From: CBDIBC01 sp965276635
Lineage (GTDB): Bacteria; Actinomycetota; Acidimicrobiia; Acidimicrobiales; Palsa-688
Direction: 5' to 3'
Assembly (NCBI GenBank): GCA_965276635.1
Contig: CBDIBC010000005.1
Location: 806,001 to 870,000 of the forward strand
DNA: 64,000 nucleotides
The notes under the pieces are model-generated. The model did not search any database. It had not been told where the DNA came from and was given only the letters and a program-made list of their open reading frames with translations. Each line of letters opens with the position of its first letter. Position 1 is the first letter of the stretch. Shown here piece after piece: positions 8,178 to 17,256 of the stretch. Position numbers and translations under genes: made by a program.

Positions 8178-8936
8178 TCAGGCCAGGGTGAAAACTTCGG
8201 GACCGTCGTCGGTGACGGCGATGGTGTGCTCGAAGTGGGCGGACAGCGACCCGTCGGCGGTCACCACGCCCCACCCGTCGTCGAGGGTGACGGTCTCGGG
8301 GCCGCCGACGTTCACCATGGGCTCCACCGCGAACACCATGCCGGCCCTCATCTTCGGGCCGGGGCGCCCGGGCCAGTAGTTCGGGACCTGGGGCTCTTCG
8401 TGCATCTGGGTGCCGATGGCATGGCCGACGTACTCGCGCACCACGCTGAAGCCGGCGCCCTCGGCGACGGTCTGGACCGCGGTGCCGATGTCGTGGAGTC
8501 GTCGACCGTCGGTCATCTGCTCGATCCCGGCCCACAGGCTCTCCTCGGTGACCCGCAGGAGCTTCTCGGCATCCGCGCTGATGGCGCCGATGCCCATGGT
8601 GAAGGCGGCGTCGCCGTGGTAGCCCTCGACGATCGCCCCGCAGTCGATGGAGATGATGTCGCCTTCCTCCAGGCGGTAGTCGCCGGGGATGCCGTGGACG
8701 ATCATGTCGTTCGGCGACGCACAGATGACCGCGGGGAAACCGTGGTAGTTCAAGAAGTTCGACCGGGCACCGCGCCGCTCGAGGACATCGCGGGCCACCC
8801 GGTCGAGGTCGGCGGTGGTGGCCCCGGGGTGGGCGGCGGCGCGAGTGGCCGCATGCATCTCGGCCACCACCTTCCCGGCCCGGCGCATCTTGGCCAGCTC
8901 GTCAGCGTTCCTGCGCACCCCACCATGATGGCCCAT
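8178..8936 (-). CDS. map: Type I methionine aminopeptidase
   Basis: This enzyme removes the initiator methionine from new proteins and uses two metal ions. The 252 residues carry the His in VHGIPGD and the metal-binding Asp residues in SIDCGAIVEGYHGDAAFT. The His in GHAIGTQMHEEP and the Glu in VFAVEPMVN follow in order. It sits between adk and rpmJ. Its shorter length and lack of an N-terminal zinc extension fit the type Ia form. Confidence 0.96.
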   Translation of the reverse strand: MGHHGGVRRNADELAKMRRAGKVVAEMHAATRAAAHPGATTADLDRVARDVLERRGARSNFLNYHGFPAVICASPNDMIVHGIPGDYRLEEGDIISIDCGAIVEGYHGDAAFTMGIGAISADAEKLLRVTEESLWAGIEQMTDGRRLHDIGTAVQTVAEGAGFSVVREYVGHAIGTQMHEEPQVPNYWPGRPGPKMRAGMVFAVEPMVNVGGPETVTLDDGWGVVTADGSLSAHFEHTIAVTDDGPEVFTLA

Positions 8937-8979
8937 GTTCTGGGCAAAGGTGGGCGGTGGGGCGTTCGGGCGAGACCGG

Positions 8980-9657
8980 CTACCCGCCGATCTGCTGCTG
9001 CTGGCGACGGTCGACCTCGTTCACCAGCCGCTCGGTGACCTCGTCAGGGGTCCCGGTAGCGGCCAAGGTGGCGATCAGGTCATGCTGCTGGTACCAGTCG
9101 ATCAACGGCGCCGTCTCCCGCTCGTAGAGCTCCAGGCGGCGGCGGATGGCCGCCTCGGTGTCGTCGTCGCGTTGGACGACCTCGCCGCCGCAGACGTCGC
9201 AGATGTCGCGCACCCGGGGCGGCTTGTCGGTGGTGCTGTAGTTCGCCCCGCAGTCGGAGCACACCCGGCGGCTGGCCAGCCGGGGGAGCGCCGCCTCGGT
9301 GTGGATGTCGAGGTTGATGACCAGGTCCAGGCCCCTGGGCGCGAGGATCTCGGCCAGGGCGTCGGCCTGGTTCACGGTGCGGGGGAACCCGTCGAGGATG
9401 AACCCACGGTGGGTGGTGTCGTCATGGGTGAGGCGCTCGCGCACCACCCCGACGACGATGTCGTCGGGGACCAGGTCGCCGTCGTCGAGGTAGAGCTTGG
9501 CCTTCTGGCCGAACTCCGAGCCGGACCGGACGGCCGAGCGGAACGTGTCGCCCGTGGAGATGTGGGGCACGACGTAGTGCCGGGAGAGTCGCACGGCCTG
9601 TGTCCCCTTCCCGGCCCCCTGCTTGCCGAGGATGACCAACCTGGCGCCGGGGTTCAC
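8980..9657 (-). CDS. adk: Adenylate kinase
   Basis: Adenylate kinase interconverts ATP and AMP with two ADP. The P-loop GKQGAGKGTQ is near residues 10-19. The AMP-binding TGDTFR and the FILDGFPR motif follow. The LID domain carries four cysteines (CSDCGANY and CDVCGG), so this is the long, zinc-type enzyme (225 residues). Its ATG lies 21 bases after the secY stop, as in other actinobacterial spc operons. Confidence 0.97.
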   Translation of the reverse strand: MNPGARLVILGKQGAGKGTQAVRLSRHYVVPHISTGDTFRSAVRSGSEFGQKAKLYLDDGDLVPDDIVVGVVRERLTHDDTTHRGFILDGFPRTVNQADALAEILAPRGLDLVINLDIHTEAALPRLASRRVCSDCGANYSTTDKPPRVRDICDVCGGEVVQRDDDTEAAIRRRLELYERETAPLIDWYQQHDLIATLAATGTPDEVTERLVNEVDRRQQQQIGG

Positions 9658-9678
9658 GTCAGTGCCCTCGGGCGGACA

Positions 9679-11001
9679 CTATTTGAGGAAACCTTCGTAA
9701 TTGCGGAGCATCAGCTGGCTGTCGACCTGCTTCATGGTCTCGAGCGCCACGCCGACCGCAATCAGGATGGTCGTCCCCGCGAAGGGATAGTTCTGGATGT
9801 GGAACCAGGCCAGGAAGAGCGACGGCAGCAGGGCGATGAACGCCAACCACAGCGCGCCGGGCATGGTGATGCGGTTCAGGATGGTCTGGAGGTGCCGTTC
9901 GGTCGACGGTCCCGGGCGGATGCCGGGGATGTAGCCGCCCTGCTTGCGGATCACGTCGGCCTGCTGGTGGGGGTCGAAGGTGATGGCCGCGTAGAAGTAG
10001 GCGAACGCCAGGATCAGCACCCCGTACAGGCCGATGTAGAACAGGTCGTTGGGTTGGGCCAGGTGGGCGCTGATCCACGCCTGGAGCGTCTTGCCCCAAC
10101 CGTGGCTGGGCAACACGTTCGACAGCAGGATCGGGAAGTACAGCACCGAGCTGGCGAAGATGATGGGGACGACGCCGCCGGTGTTGACCTTCATGGGGAT
10201 GTAGGTGCTCTGGCCGCCGTACATGCGCCGACCGACGACCCGTTTGGCGAAGGTGACTGGTATGCGGCGTTGACCCTGCTCGACGAAGACGATGCCGACC
10301 AGGATGGCGAGCGACACCACGATGATGATGCCGAGCTTGAGCCAGCCGGCCTCGGCTTTCACCGCGGCACCGCCGGCGGGCATGGTGGCCACCACGTTGG
10401 TGAAGATCAGGACCGACATGCCCTGGCCGATGCCTCGCTGGGTGATCAGCTCGCCGAGCCACATGACCACGACCGTGCCGGCCGTCATGGTGAGGACGAT
10501 CAGCAGGACGCGGGGGATGGTGAACTTGGGGATCAGGTCGACGTTCACCCCGCTGCCGTTGCCCAGCAGGCCTCCGCCACCGTTGTGGAACACGTAGGCC
10601 AGGCCGGTCGACTGCATGATGGCCAGGGCGATGGTCAGGTAGCGGGTGACCTGGGTCAGCTTCTTCTGCCCGGTCGCTCCCTCTTCGCGCCACTGCTCGA
10701 ACTTGGGGATGACCACCATCAGCAGCTGGATGATGATCGAGCTGGTGATGTAGGGCATGATCCCCAGCCCGAACACCGCGAACTTGGTGAGGGCACCACC
10801 GCTGAAGAGGTTCAGGAAGCTGATGACGCCGGCGTGCGAGGACGACGAGACGAGGGACTGGACGGCGTTGAAGTCGATCCCCGGGCAGGGGATGCTCGCC
10901 CCGAACCGGTAGATGACGATGACGCCGAGGGTGAACAGCACCTTCTTGCGCAGGTCGGCGACCCGGAACATGTTTCCTAGGTTCGAAAGCGTGCCCAGCA
11001 T
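9679..11001 (-). CDS. secY: Protein translocase channel subunit SecY
   Basis: SecY forms the protein-conducting channel of the Sec translocon in the cytoplasmic membrane. The 440 residues give ten membrane segments. Recognisable blocks are LFTLGVIVIYRFGASIPCPGID at the N-terminus, ITQRGIGQGMS near the middle and RPGPSTERHLQTILNRIT in the cytosolic loop after helix 8. It follows rplO after about 117 bases, the largest spacer inside this operon apart from the one before rpmJ. Confidence 0.98.
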   Translation of the reverse strand: MLGTLSNLGNMFRVADLRKKVLFTLGVIVIYRFGASIPCPGIDFNAVQSLVSSSSHAGVISFLNLFSGGALTKFAVFGLGIMPYITSSIIIQLLMVVIPKFEQWREEGATGQKKLTQVTRYLTIALAIMQSTGLAYVFHNGGGGLLGNGSGVNVDLIPKFTIPRVLLIVLTMTAGTVVVMWLGELITQRGIGQGMSVLIFTNVVATMPAGGAAVKAEAGWLKLGIIIVVSLAILVGIVFVEQGQRRIPVTFAKRVVGRRMYGGQSTYIPMKVNTGGVVPIIFASSVLYFPILLSNVLPSHGWGKTLQAWISAHLAQPNDLFYIGLYGVLILAFAYFYAAITFDPHQQADVIRKQGGYIPGIRPGPSTERHLQTILNRITMPGALWLAFIALLPSLFLAWFHIQNYPFAGTTILIAVGVALETMKQVDSQLMLRNYEGFLK

Positions 11002-11118
11002 CTAACAATCTCCCGGAGACGTCCCTCGGGCAACCTAGCTGGCTGACCCGTGTCCAGCCAGCCACGCTGGACCCGCCGAAGGCAGGGTAGCGGGGCGTGG
11101 CCGGGCGAGGCGAGCGGA

Positions 11119-11610
11119 TCAGCGGTTGGTGAGGGCGTTCCCCTTCGCCGGCGGGCGCCGGCCGGCGCCCCAGGGCGGTTCGATGATCTCGGTGCGGCCG
11201 CCGGCCGCCTCGATGGCGGCCACCGCCGAGCGGGAGAAGGCGTGGGCGGACACCGTCAGCGCCCGGCTGACCTCTCCCCGCCCGAGGACCTTGACCAGGC
11301 CCCGCTTATGCACCAGGCCGACGGCGCGGAGGGTCTCGGGGGTCACCTGGTCGCCGGCCACGTCGGCCAGGGCGTCCAGGTTCACCACCACGTACTCCAC
11401 CCGGAAGGGGTTCTTGAACCCCTTCAGCTTGGGTATGCGCTGCTTGAGCGGCAGCTGCCCGCCTTCGAAGCCGGGCTTGATGTTCGAGCGGGCGCCCTGG
11501 CCCTTGGTGCCGCGGCCGGCGGTCTTGCCGCCCTTGCCGGCGATACCGCGCCCGACCCGCCGGCGGGGGCGGGTCGATCCCGGGGGGGGCTTGAGGTCGT
11601 GGACCTTCAT
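11119..11610 (-). CDS. rplO: 50S ribosomal protein L15
   Basis: L15 binds 23S rRNA late in large-subunit assembly. The N-terminal family pattern is clear (MKVHDLKPPPGSTRPRRRVGRG, then GGKTAGRGTKGQGARS and GFEGGQLPL). Its ATG overlaps the rpmD stop by 4 bases. At 163 residues it is slightly longer than usual, with a basic, proline-rich ending. Confidence 0.97.
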   Translation of the reverse strand: MKVHDLKPPPGSTRPRRRVGRGIAGKGGKTAGRGTKGQGARSNIKPGFEGGQLPLKQRIPKLKGFKNPFRVEYVVVNLDALADVAGDQVTPETLRAVGLVHKRGLVKVLGRGEVSRALTVSAHAFSRSAVAAIEAAGGRTEIIEPPWGAGRRPPAKGNALTNR

Positions 11611-11846
11611 GCGGAGGCCTCTCTGCTGCTCGTGCCGGGCGGGCCGGCGGTGCTGGTCTCGACGGTGATCAGATGAGGGACCCGGGCGATCATGCCGCGG
11701 ATCTCGGGACGGTCAGGCAGCGTGTTGGTGGTGCCGATGCCGTGCAGCCCGAGGGCCCGCAGGGTGCCGCGGTGCTTGGGCTTGGTGCCGATCGTCGACC
11801 GGACCTGGGTAACGACCAGCTCCGGGGCGGTGGAAGCCGCGGGCAT
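11607..11846 (-). CDS. rpmD: 50S ribosomal protein L30
   Basis: L30 is a small large-subunit protein, and this copy has 79 residues. It carries VTQVRSTIGTKPKHRGTLRALGLHGIG, the family's diagnostic block. I chose the ATG at 11846, which shares one base with the rpsE stop (TGATG). A TTG one codon upstream is also in frame. The C-terminal 20 residues beyond the usual end are Ser/Ala-rich. Confidence 0.95.
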   Translation of the reverse strand: MPAASTAPELVVTQVRSTIGTKPKHRGTLRALGLHGIGTTNTLPDRPEIRGMIARVPHLITVETSTAGPPGTSSREASA

Positions 11847-12394
11847 CAAGCCACCTCGTGGGGGACGTGGGGACCGCGCTGGCTCTCCTGGTAGGCCTTC
11901 AGCATGCCGGCAGGGGCGACCTCCTCGGGGGACTTGCCCCTGAGGCGAGCGATGTCATCGGGTCGCTTGAGGCCGCGCAGACCAGCGACGGTCGCCTGGG
12001 CCACGTTGATGCTGTTCGACGACCCGAGCGACTTGGCCAGGATGTCGTGGATGCCGGCCATCTCCAGGATGGCCCGGGCGGCACCGCCGGCGATGACTCC
12101 GGTACCGGGCGCCGCCGGCTTGAGCAGGACCCGCCCCGCCCCGGCCTCGCCGAGGATGGGATGGGTGATGGTCGTGCCGGCCAGGGGCACCGAGAAGAGG
12201 TTCTTCTTCGCCTCTTCGATGCCCTTCTGGACGGCGAGGCCCGCTTCCTTGGCCTTGCCGTAGCCCAGGCCCACGTTCCCCTGACCATCGCCGATCACCA
12301 TGAGCGCGGCGAACGAGAACCTCCGGCCACCTTTGACCACCTTGGAGACGCGGTTGACCTTGATCGTGCGATCTTCGTACTGCTGATCTGCCAT
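11846..12394 (-). CDS. rpsE: 30S ribosomal protein S5
   Basis: S5 contributes to decoding fidelity and helicase activity at the mRNA entry site. The 182 residues carry the double-stranded RNA-binding fold at the N-terminus (RVSKVVKGGRRFSFAALMVIGDGQG). The C-terminal block (AGGAARAILEMAGIHDILAKSLGSSN) follows. It lies between rplR and rpmD and shares a base with the start of rpmD. Confidence 0.98.
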   Translation of the reverse strand: MADQQYEDRTIKVNRVSKVVKGGRRFSFAALMVIGDGQGNVGLGYGKAKEAGLAVQKGIEEAKKNLFSVPLAGTTITHPILGEAGAGRVLLKPAAPGTGVIAGGAARAILEMAGIHDILAKSLGSSNSINVAQATVAGLRGLKRPDDIARLRGKSPEEVAPAGMLKAYQESQRGPHVPHEVA

Positions 12395-12399
12395 TGGTC

Positions 12400-12768
12400 C
12401 TAGAACTCCAGTCCGGCCTCGCGGGCCGCCTCAGCCACTGCGGCCACTCGGCCGTGATACAGGAAACCACCGCGGTCGAACACGACCCGGCTGACGCCGG
12501 CCGCCTTGGCCCGCTCGGCGACCAGGCGACCGATCGTGGTCGCCGCCGCCTTGTTCCCCGTGGCCCCGCCGCCGCGAAGATCCTTCTCCGTGGTGGAGGC
12601 GGCCGCCAGGGTCGAACCCGATCGGTCGTCGATGACCTGGGCCACGATGTGCCGGTTGGACCGGAAGACGGCCAGGCGCGGCCGCGCCGCGCTGCCGGCA
12701 ACCTTCTTGCGGACCCGGTGGTGGCGTCGGGCCAACGCCGTCTGCTTGTCCTTGGTCGAGTAACTCAT
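12400..12768 (-). CDS. rplR: 50S ribosomal protein L18
   Basis: L18 binds 5S rRNA in the central protuberance. The 122 residues show RRHHRVRKKVAGSAARPRLAVFRSNRHI, the conserved RNA-binding region, and end in AEAAREAGLEF. It is 5 bases upstream of rpsE and 46 bases downstream of rplF on the same strand. Confidence 0.97.
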   Translation of the reverse strand: MSYSTKDKQTALARRHHRVRKKVAGSAARPRLAVFRSNRHIVAQVIDDRSGSTLAAASTTEKDLRGGGATGNKAAATTIGRLVAERAKAAGVSRVVFDRGGFLYHGRVAAVAEAAREAGLEF

Positions 12769-12814
12769 CCGTCGTCCATTCCGTTGCCCCTGCGGCGCAG
12801 TGTGTGGAGCAGTG

Positions 12815-13354
12815 TCACTTGGCGGCCTTTCCGGCTTTGCGCACGACCCGCTCGCCCAGATAGCGAACGCCCTTGCCCTTGTACGGCTCGGGCTTGCGGA
12901 TCTTGCGGATGTTGGCGGCCACCTGGCCGACCAGCTCCTTGTCGATGCCGGCCACGTTGATCCGGGTCGGCTGCGGCACCTCGAAGGTGATGCCGTCGGG
13001 GGCGTCGACGAAGACGGGGTGGCTGAAGCCGAGGGCGAGCTCGATCTGGTTGGTGCTGCGGGCAGTGGCCCGGTAGCCGACGCCGACGATCTCCAGCTCC
13101 TTGTTGAAGCCGCTGGTGACGCCCTGGACCATGTTGTTCACCAGGCTGCGGGTCAGGCCGTGCAGGGCCCGGTTCTGGCGCTCGTCGTTGGGCCGCTCCA
13201 CGAGGAGCGTCTCCGACTCCTGGCGGACCGAGATCTCACCGGGGAGCCGATGCTCCAGGGTTCCCCTGGGGCCCTTGACGGTGACGTTGCGGTCGTCCAC
13301 CGTCACCGTGACCCCGGAGGGCACGGTGATGGGGCTGCGTCCGATGCGTGACAT
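12815..13354 (-). CDS. rplF: 50S ribosomal protein L6
   Basis: L6 binds 23S rRNA near the factor-binding site. The 179 residues contain the two related L6 domains, beginning MSRIGRSPITVPSGVTV and ending PEPYKGKGVRYLGERVVRKAGK, the conserved C-terminal signature. It follows rpsH after 30 bases, with the order rpsN-rpsH-rplF as expected. Confidence 0.98.
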   Translation of the reverse strand: MSRIGRSPITVPSGVTVTVDDRNVTVKGPRGTLEHRLPGEISVRQESETLLVERPNDERQNRALHGLTRSLVNNMVQGVTSGFNKELEIVGVGYRATARSTNQIELALGFSHPVFVDAPDGITFEVPQPTRINVAGIDKELVGQVAANIRKIRKPEPYKGKGVRYLGERVVRKAGKAAK

Positions 13355-13384
13355 GGCTGCTCGTCTCCTCTTCGCTCGCTGCCG

Positions 13385-13789
13385 CTACCAGACGAAGCAC
13401 AGGATCTCGCCGCCCACGCGGCGCTGGCGCGCCTCGCGGTCGGTCATGAGCCCCTGGCTGGTCGACAGCACGGCGACGCCGAGTCCTCCGAGCACCCGCG
13501 GCAGCTTGTCCGCCGCGGTGTACACCCGGAGTCCCGGCTTGGACACCCGACGGATCCCGGAGATGGTCCGGGCTCGCTCGGGCGAGTACTTCATGGTGAT
13601 CTCGAGCACGCGGCCGGGCCGTTCGTTGGCCTGGCTGACGTCGTAGCTCACGATGTAGCCCTCCTTGACCAGGACGGCCGCCAGGGCCTCCTTCACCTTG
13701 GAGGACGGCATGCGCACCGTGTCGTGCATCGCCACGTTGGCGTTGCGGACGCGCGTCAGCATGTCGGCGATGGGATCGGTCATCGTCAT
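13385..13789 (-). CDS. rpsH: 30S ribosomal protein S8
   Basis: S8 is a primary 16S rRNA-binding protein and in E. coli represses the spc operon. The 134 residues begin MTMTDPIADMLTRVRNAN and end with the diagnostic LSTSQGLMTDREARQRRVGGEILCFVW. It lies 10 bases after rpsN. Confidence 0.98.
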   Translation of the reverse strand: MTMTDPIADMLTRVRNANVAMHDTVRMPSSKVKEALAAVLVKEGYIVSYDVSQANERPGRVLEITMKYSPERARTISGIRRVSKPGLRVYTAADKLPRVLGGLGVAVLSTSQGLMTDREARQRRVGGEILCFVW

Positions 13790-13799
13790 CGGGGCGCTC

Positions 13800-13985
13800 C
13801 TACCAACTCGCCTTGGTCACGCCGGGAACCTCGCCGGCGTGGACCAGCTCGCGCAAGCAGATGCGGCACAGGCCGAACTTGCGGAACACCGAGTGCGGGC
13901 GGCCGCAACGACGGCAGCGGGTGTACGCCCGCACCTTGAACTTGGGCTTGCGCTGGGCCTTGATGACGAGCGCTTTCTTGGCCAT
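13800..13985 (-). CDS. rpsN: 30S ribosomal protein S14, zinc-binding type (type Z)
   Basis: This is the short S14 (61 residues) with two CXXC pairs (CRRCGRP and CRICLRE) that bind zinc, the actinobacterial housekeeping form. It starts MAKKALVIKAQRKPKFKVRAY and lies 3 bases after rplE. No second, zinc-free S14 is seen in the window. Confidence 0.98.
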   Translation of the reverse strand: MAKKALVIKAQRKPKFKVRAYTRCRRCGRPHSVFRKFGLCRICLRELVHAGEVPGVTKASW

Positions 13986-13988
13986 GGC

Positions 13989-14555
13989 TTAGTTGCCTTC
14001 CTTGCGGAACGGGAAGCCGAATGCGTCCAGCAGGGCCCGTCCCTCTGCGTTGGTCGTCGCGGTGGTCACGATGGTGATGTCCATCCCTCGCGGTGTGTCG
14101 ATCTGGTCGTAGTCGATCTCGGGGAAGATCAGTTGCTCGGTGACACCGAACGTGTAGTTCCCCCGGCCGTCGAAGCCCTTCGGGGGCAGCCCTCGGAAGT
14201 CGCGGATACGGGGGATGGCCAGGCTGACCAGCCGGTCGAAGAACTCCCACATGCGGTCGCCGCGCAGGGTCACCTTGGCGCCGATGGGGTTGCCCTCACG
14301 CAGCTTGAAGCCGGCGATGGACTTCTTGGCCGTGGTGACGAGCGGCTTCTGACCGGTGATGATGGTCAGGTCCTTGATGGCCCCCTCGAGGAGGGAGGCC
14401 TGCTGGGTGGCCCGGCCGACGCCCATGTTGACGACGATCTTCTCGAAGCGTGGCACCAGCATGATGTTGGGCAGGCCCAGGTCCTTCTGCAGCTGGGGCC
14501 GGACCTCGGCGTCGAAGCGCCGGCGCAGGCGGGGGCGCTCGATGACGGCGGCCAT
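13989..14555 (-). CDS. rplE: 50S ribosomal protein L5
   Basis: L5 binds 5S rRNA and contacts the P-site tRNA. The 188 residues carry the family blocks PRFEKIVVNMGVG, KPLVTTAKKSIAGFKLREG and IRDFRGLPPKGFDGRGNYTFG. The ATG at 14555 shares a base with the rplX stop (TGATG). A longer open frame continues upstream but overlaps rplX, so the coupled ATG is preferred. Confidence 0.97.
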   Translation of the reverse strand: MAAVIERPRLRRRFDAEVRPQLQKDLGLPNIMLVPRFEKIVVNMGVGRATQQASLLEGAIKDLTIITGQKPLVTTAKKSIAGFKLREGNPIGAKVTLRGDRMWEFFDRLVSLAIPRIRDFRGLPPKGFDGRGNYTFGVTEQLIFPEIDYDQIDTPRGMDITIVTTATTNAEGRALLDAFGFPFRKEGN

Positions 14556-14917
14556 CACAGCTCCTTCCCGCACTTGCGGCACACACGCTTCTTGGTGCCG
14601 TCGTCGTCGATCCGGTACCCGATGCGGGTCGGCCCGTCCTTGGAGCAGACGATGGCCACCGCGGAGGCCGAAATCGGCATGTCCTTGTCGATGATGCCGC
14701 CCTTGACCTTCGACTGGGTCTGGCGCAGGTGCTTCTTGGCCACGTTCACGCCCTCGACGATGACCTTGTCGGCCTTCGGCAGGACGCGCATGATGACGCC
14801 GGTCTGGCCCCGGTCCTTGCCCGAGAGCACCTGGACTCGGTCGCCCTTGCGCAGCTTGGGCTTGGCCGGCGGCTGGTGCTTGGCCATGGTGGTGCGGCGG
14901 CGGCGGGTGGCGGGCAT
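14555..14917 (-). CDS. rplX: 50S ribosomal protein L24
   Basis: L24 is an assembly-initiator protein of the large subunit. The 120 residues contain the KOW motif region (KGDRVQVLSGKDRGQTGVIMRVLP) and a C-terminal CSKDGPTRIGYR block. The ending VCRKCGKEL is a CXXC pair. It is followed directly, with one shared base, by rplE, and lies next to rplN upstream. Confidence 0.96.
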   Translation of the reverse strand: MPATRRRRTTMAKHQPPAKPKLRKGDRVQVLSGKDRGQTGVIMRVLPKADKVIVEGVNVAKKHLRQTQSKVKGGIIDKDMPISASAVAIVCSKDGPTRIGYRIDDDGTKKRVCRKCGKEL

Positions 14918-15286
14918 CTAGAGCACCTCCGGAGCGAGGGAGACGATGCGCATGAAGCGCTTGTCGCGCAGCTCGCGACCGACCGGACCGAAGATCCGGG
15001 TGCCACGAGGCTGCTGCTGGTCGTTGATCAGGACGGCGGCGTTCTCGTCGAAGCGGATGTAGCTGCCGTCGGGCCGCCGCTTCTCCTTCTTGACCCGGAC
15101 GACGACGCACTTGACGACCTCGCCCTTCTTGACGTTGGCGCCGGGGATGGCGTCCTTCACGGTGGCCACGAAGATGTCCCCGATCGAGGCGTAGCGGCGC
15201 TTGGAGCCGCCCAGCACCTTGATGCAGAGGACCTCCTTGGCCCCCGAGTTGTCGGCCACCCGAAGGCGGCTCTCCTGCTGGATCAT
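14918..15286 (-). CDS. rplN: 50S ribosomal protein L14
   Basis: L14 binds 23S rRNA and forms an intersubunit bridge. The 122 residues begin MIQQESRLRVADNSGAKEVLCIKVLGGSKRRYA and end ELRDKRFMRIVSLAPEVL, both strongly conserved. Its stop directly abuts the rplX start (no spacer). Confidence 0.98.
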   Translation of the reverse strand: MIQQESRLRVADNSGAKEVLCIKVLGGSKRRYASIGDIFVATVKDAIPGANVKKGEVVKCVVVRVKKEKRRPDGSYIRFDENAAVLINDQQQPRGTRIFGPVGRELRDKRFMRIVSLAPEVL

Positions 15287-15320
15287 TCCAGACCTCCGGT
15301 CGGGAGGCGGTGCTTCGCTC

Positions 15321-15611
15321 TCATTTGGCCCGCTCCAAGACCTCGACGACCCGCCACCGCTTCAGCTTTGACAGCGGTCGGGTCTCCGACAGGCGGACGC
15401 GGTCACCGACGCGGGCGTCGTTGCCCTCGTCGTGGGCGTAGAAGCGCTTGGTGCGCTGCACCGTCTTGGCGTAGCGGGGGTGGCGAACGCGCTCGATGAC
15501 CGCGACCACAGCCGTCTTGTCCATGGCGGTGGACACGACCAGGCCCTCACGGACCTTGCGGGCATTGCCGCGCTCGCTTGCCCCCGCGGAGCTCTGTTCG
15601 CTGTCTGCCAT
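15321..15611 (-). CDS. rpsQ: 30S ribosomal protein S17
   Basis: S17 binds 16S rRNA. The 96 residues carry KVREGLVVSTAMDKTAVVAVIERVRHPRYAK, the family's core, after a short Ser/Gly-rich N-terminus. The ATG shares a base with the rpmC stop (TGATG), a coupling pattern repeated at rplP-rpmC and rplX-rplE. Confidence 0.97.
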   Translation of the reverse strand: MADSEQSSAGASERGNARKVREGLVVSTAMDKTAVVAVIERVRHPRYAKTVQRTKRFYAHDEGNDARVGDRVRLSETRPLSKLKRWRVVEVLERAK

Positions 15612-15835
15612 CAGTTCCTCACCTTGTCGGCTGCCTCGGCCGCTTCGATCTCCCGTTGGCGCAACAGGGTCGAGATGCGGGCAACCTCTTTGCGTACCTG
15701 GCCCATGCGGGCCGAGTTGTCCTGCTTGCCGGTGGCCATCTGGAACCGGAGGTTGAACAGCTCCTCCTTGGCCTCGACCATCCGCTGCTCCAGCTCGATC
15801 TCGTTGAGCTCGCGCAGCTCTTGGAGGTTCGCCAT
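15611..15835 (-). CDS. rpmC: 50S ribosomal protein L29
   Basis: L29 lies at the peptide exit tunnel, near the docking site for trigger factor and SRP. The protein has 74 residues, starting MANLQELRELNEIELEQRM and including KEELFNLRFQMATGKQDNSAR, the classic block. A longer open frame runs upstream through rplP, but the ATG at 15835 shares a base with the rplP stop and is the true start. Confidence 0.97.
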   Translation of the reverse strand: MANLQELRELNEIELEQRMVEAKEELFNLRFQMATGKQDNSARMGQVRKEVARISTLLRQREIEAAEAADKVRN

Positions 15836-16269
15836 CAGATGTCCACCTCCACGTCCTCTTGCTGGGACCTGACCACGAAGCGCGCCTTGATCGGCAGCTT
15901 CTGGATGGCCCGCTCCATGGCGGAGCGGCCGAGGGCCTCGGGCACCCCGCCGAGCTCGAAGAGGATGCGCCCGGGCTTGACCACGGCGACCCAGAACTCC
16001 GGGTTGCCCTTTCCCGAGCCCATGCGGGTCTCGGCCGGCTTGGCGGTGATGGGCTTGTCGGGGAACACCCGGATCCACACCTTGCCGCCCCGCTTGATGT
16101 GGCGGGTCATGGCGATACGGGCAGCTTCGATCTGGCGGGCGGTGACCCAGCCGGGCTCCAGGGCCTGGATGCCGTAATCGCCGAAGGTGACGAGGGTTCC
16201 GCCCTTGGCCTGGCCGGTGAGCCGGCCCCGCTGCTGCTTGCGGTGCTTGACCTTTCGAGGCATGAGCAT
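15835..16269 (-). CDS. rplP: 50S ribosomal protein L16
   Basis: L16 helps organise the aminoacyl-tRNA site. The 144 residues begin MLMPRKVKHRKQQRGRLTG and include GGKVWIRVFPDKPITAKPAETRMGSGKGNPE, the family's hallmark. It follows rpsC by 3 bases and overlaps rpmC by one base. Confidence 0.98.
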   Translation of the reverse strand: MLMPRKVKHRKQQRGRLTGQAKGGTLVTFGDYGIQALEPGWVTARQIEAARIAMTRHIKRGGKVWIRVFPDKPITAKPAETRMGSGKGNPEFWVAVVKPGRILFELGGVPEALGRSAMERAIQKLPIKARFVVRSQQEDVEVDI

Positions 16270-16272
16270 GAG

Positions 16273-17256
<984 letters not shown>

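Noticed and set aside
8935..10980. Plus-strand open frame of 681 codons
   Set aside because: It is antisense to adk and secY and has a shadow-like composition (repeated Asp/Gly/His runs).
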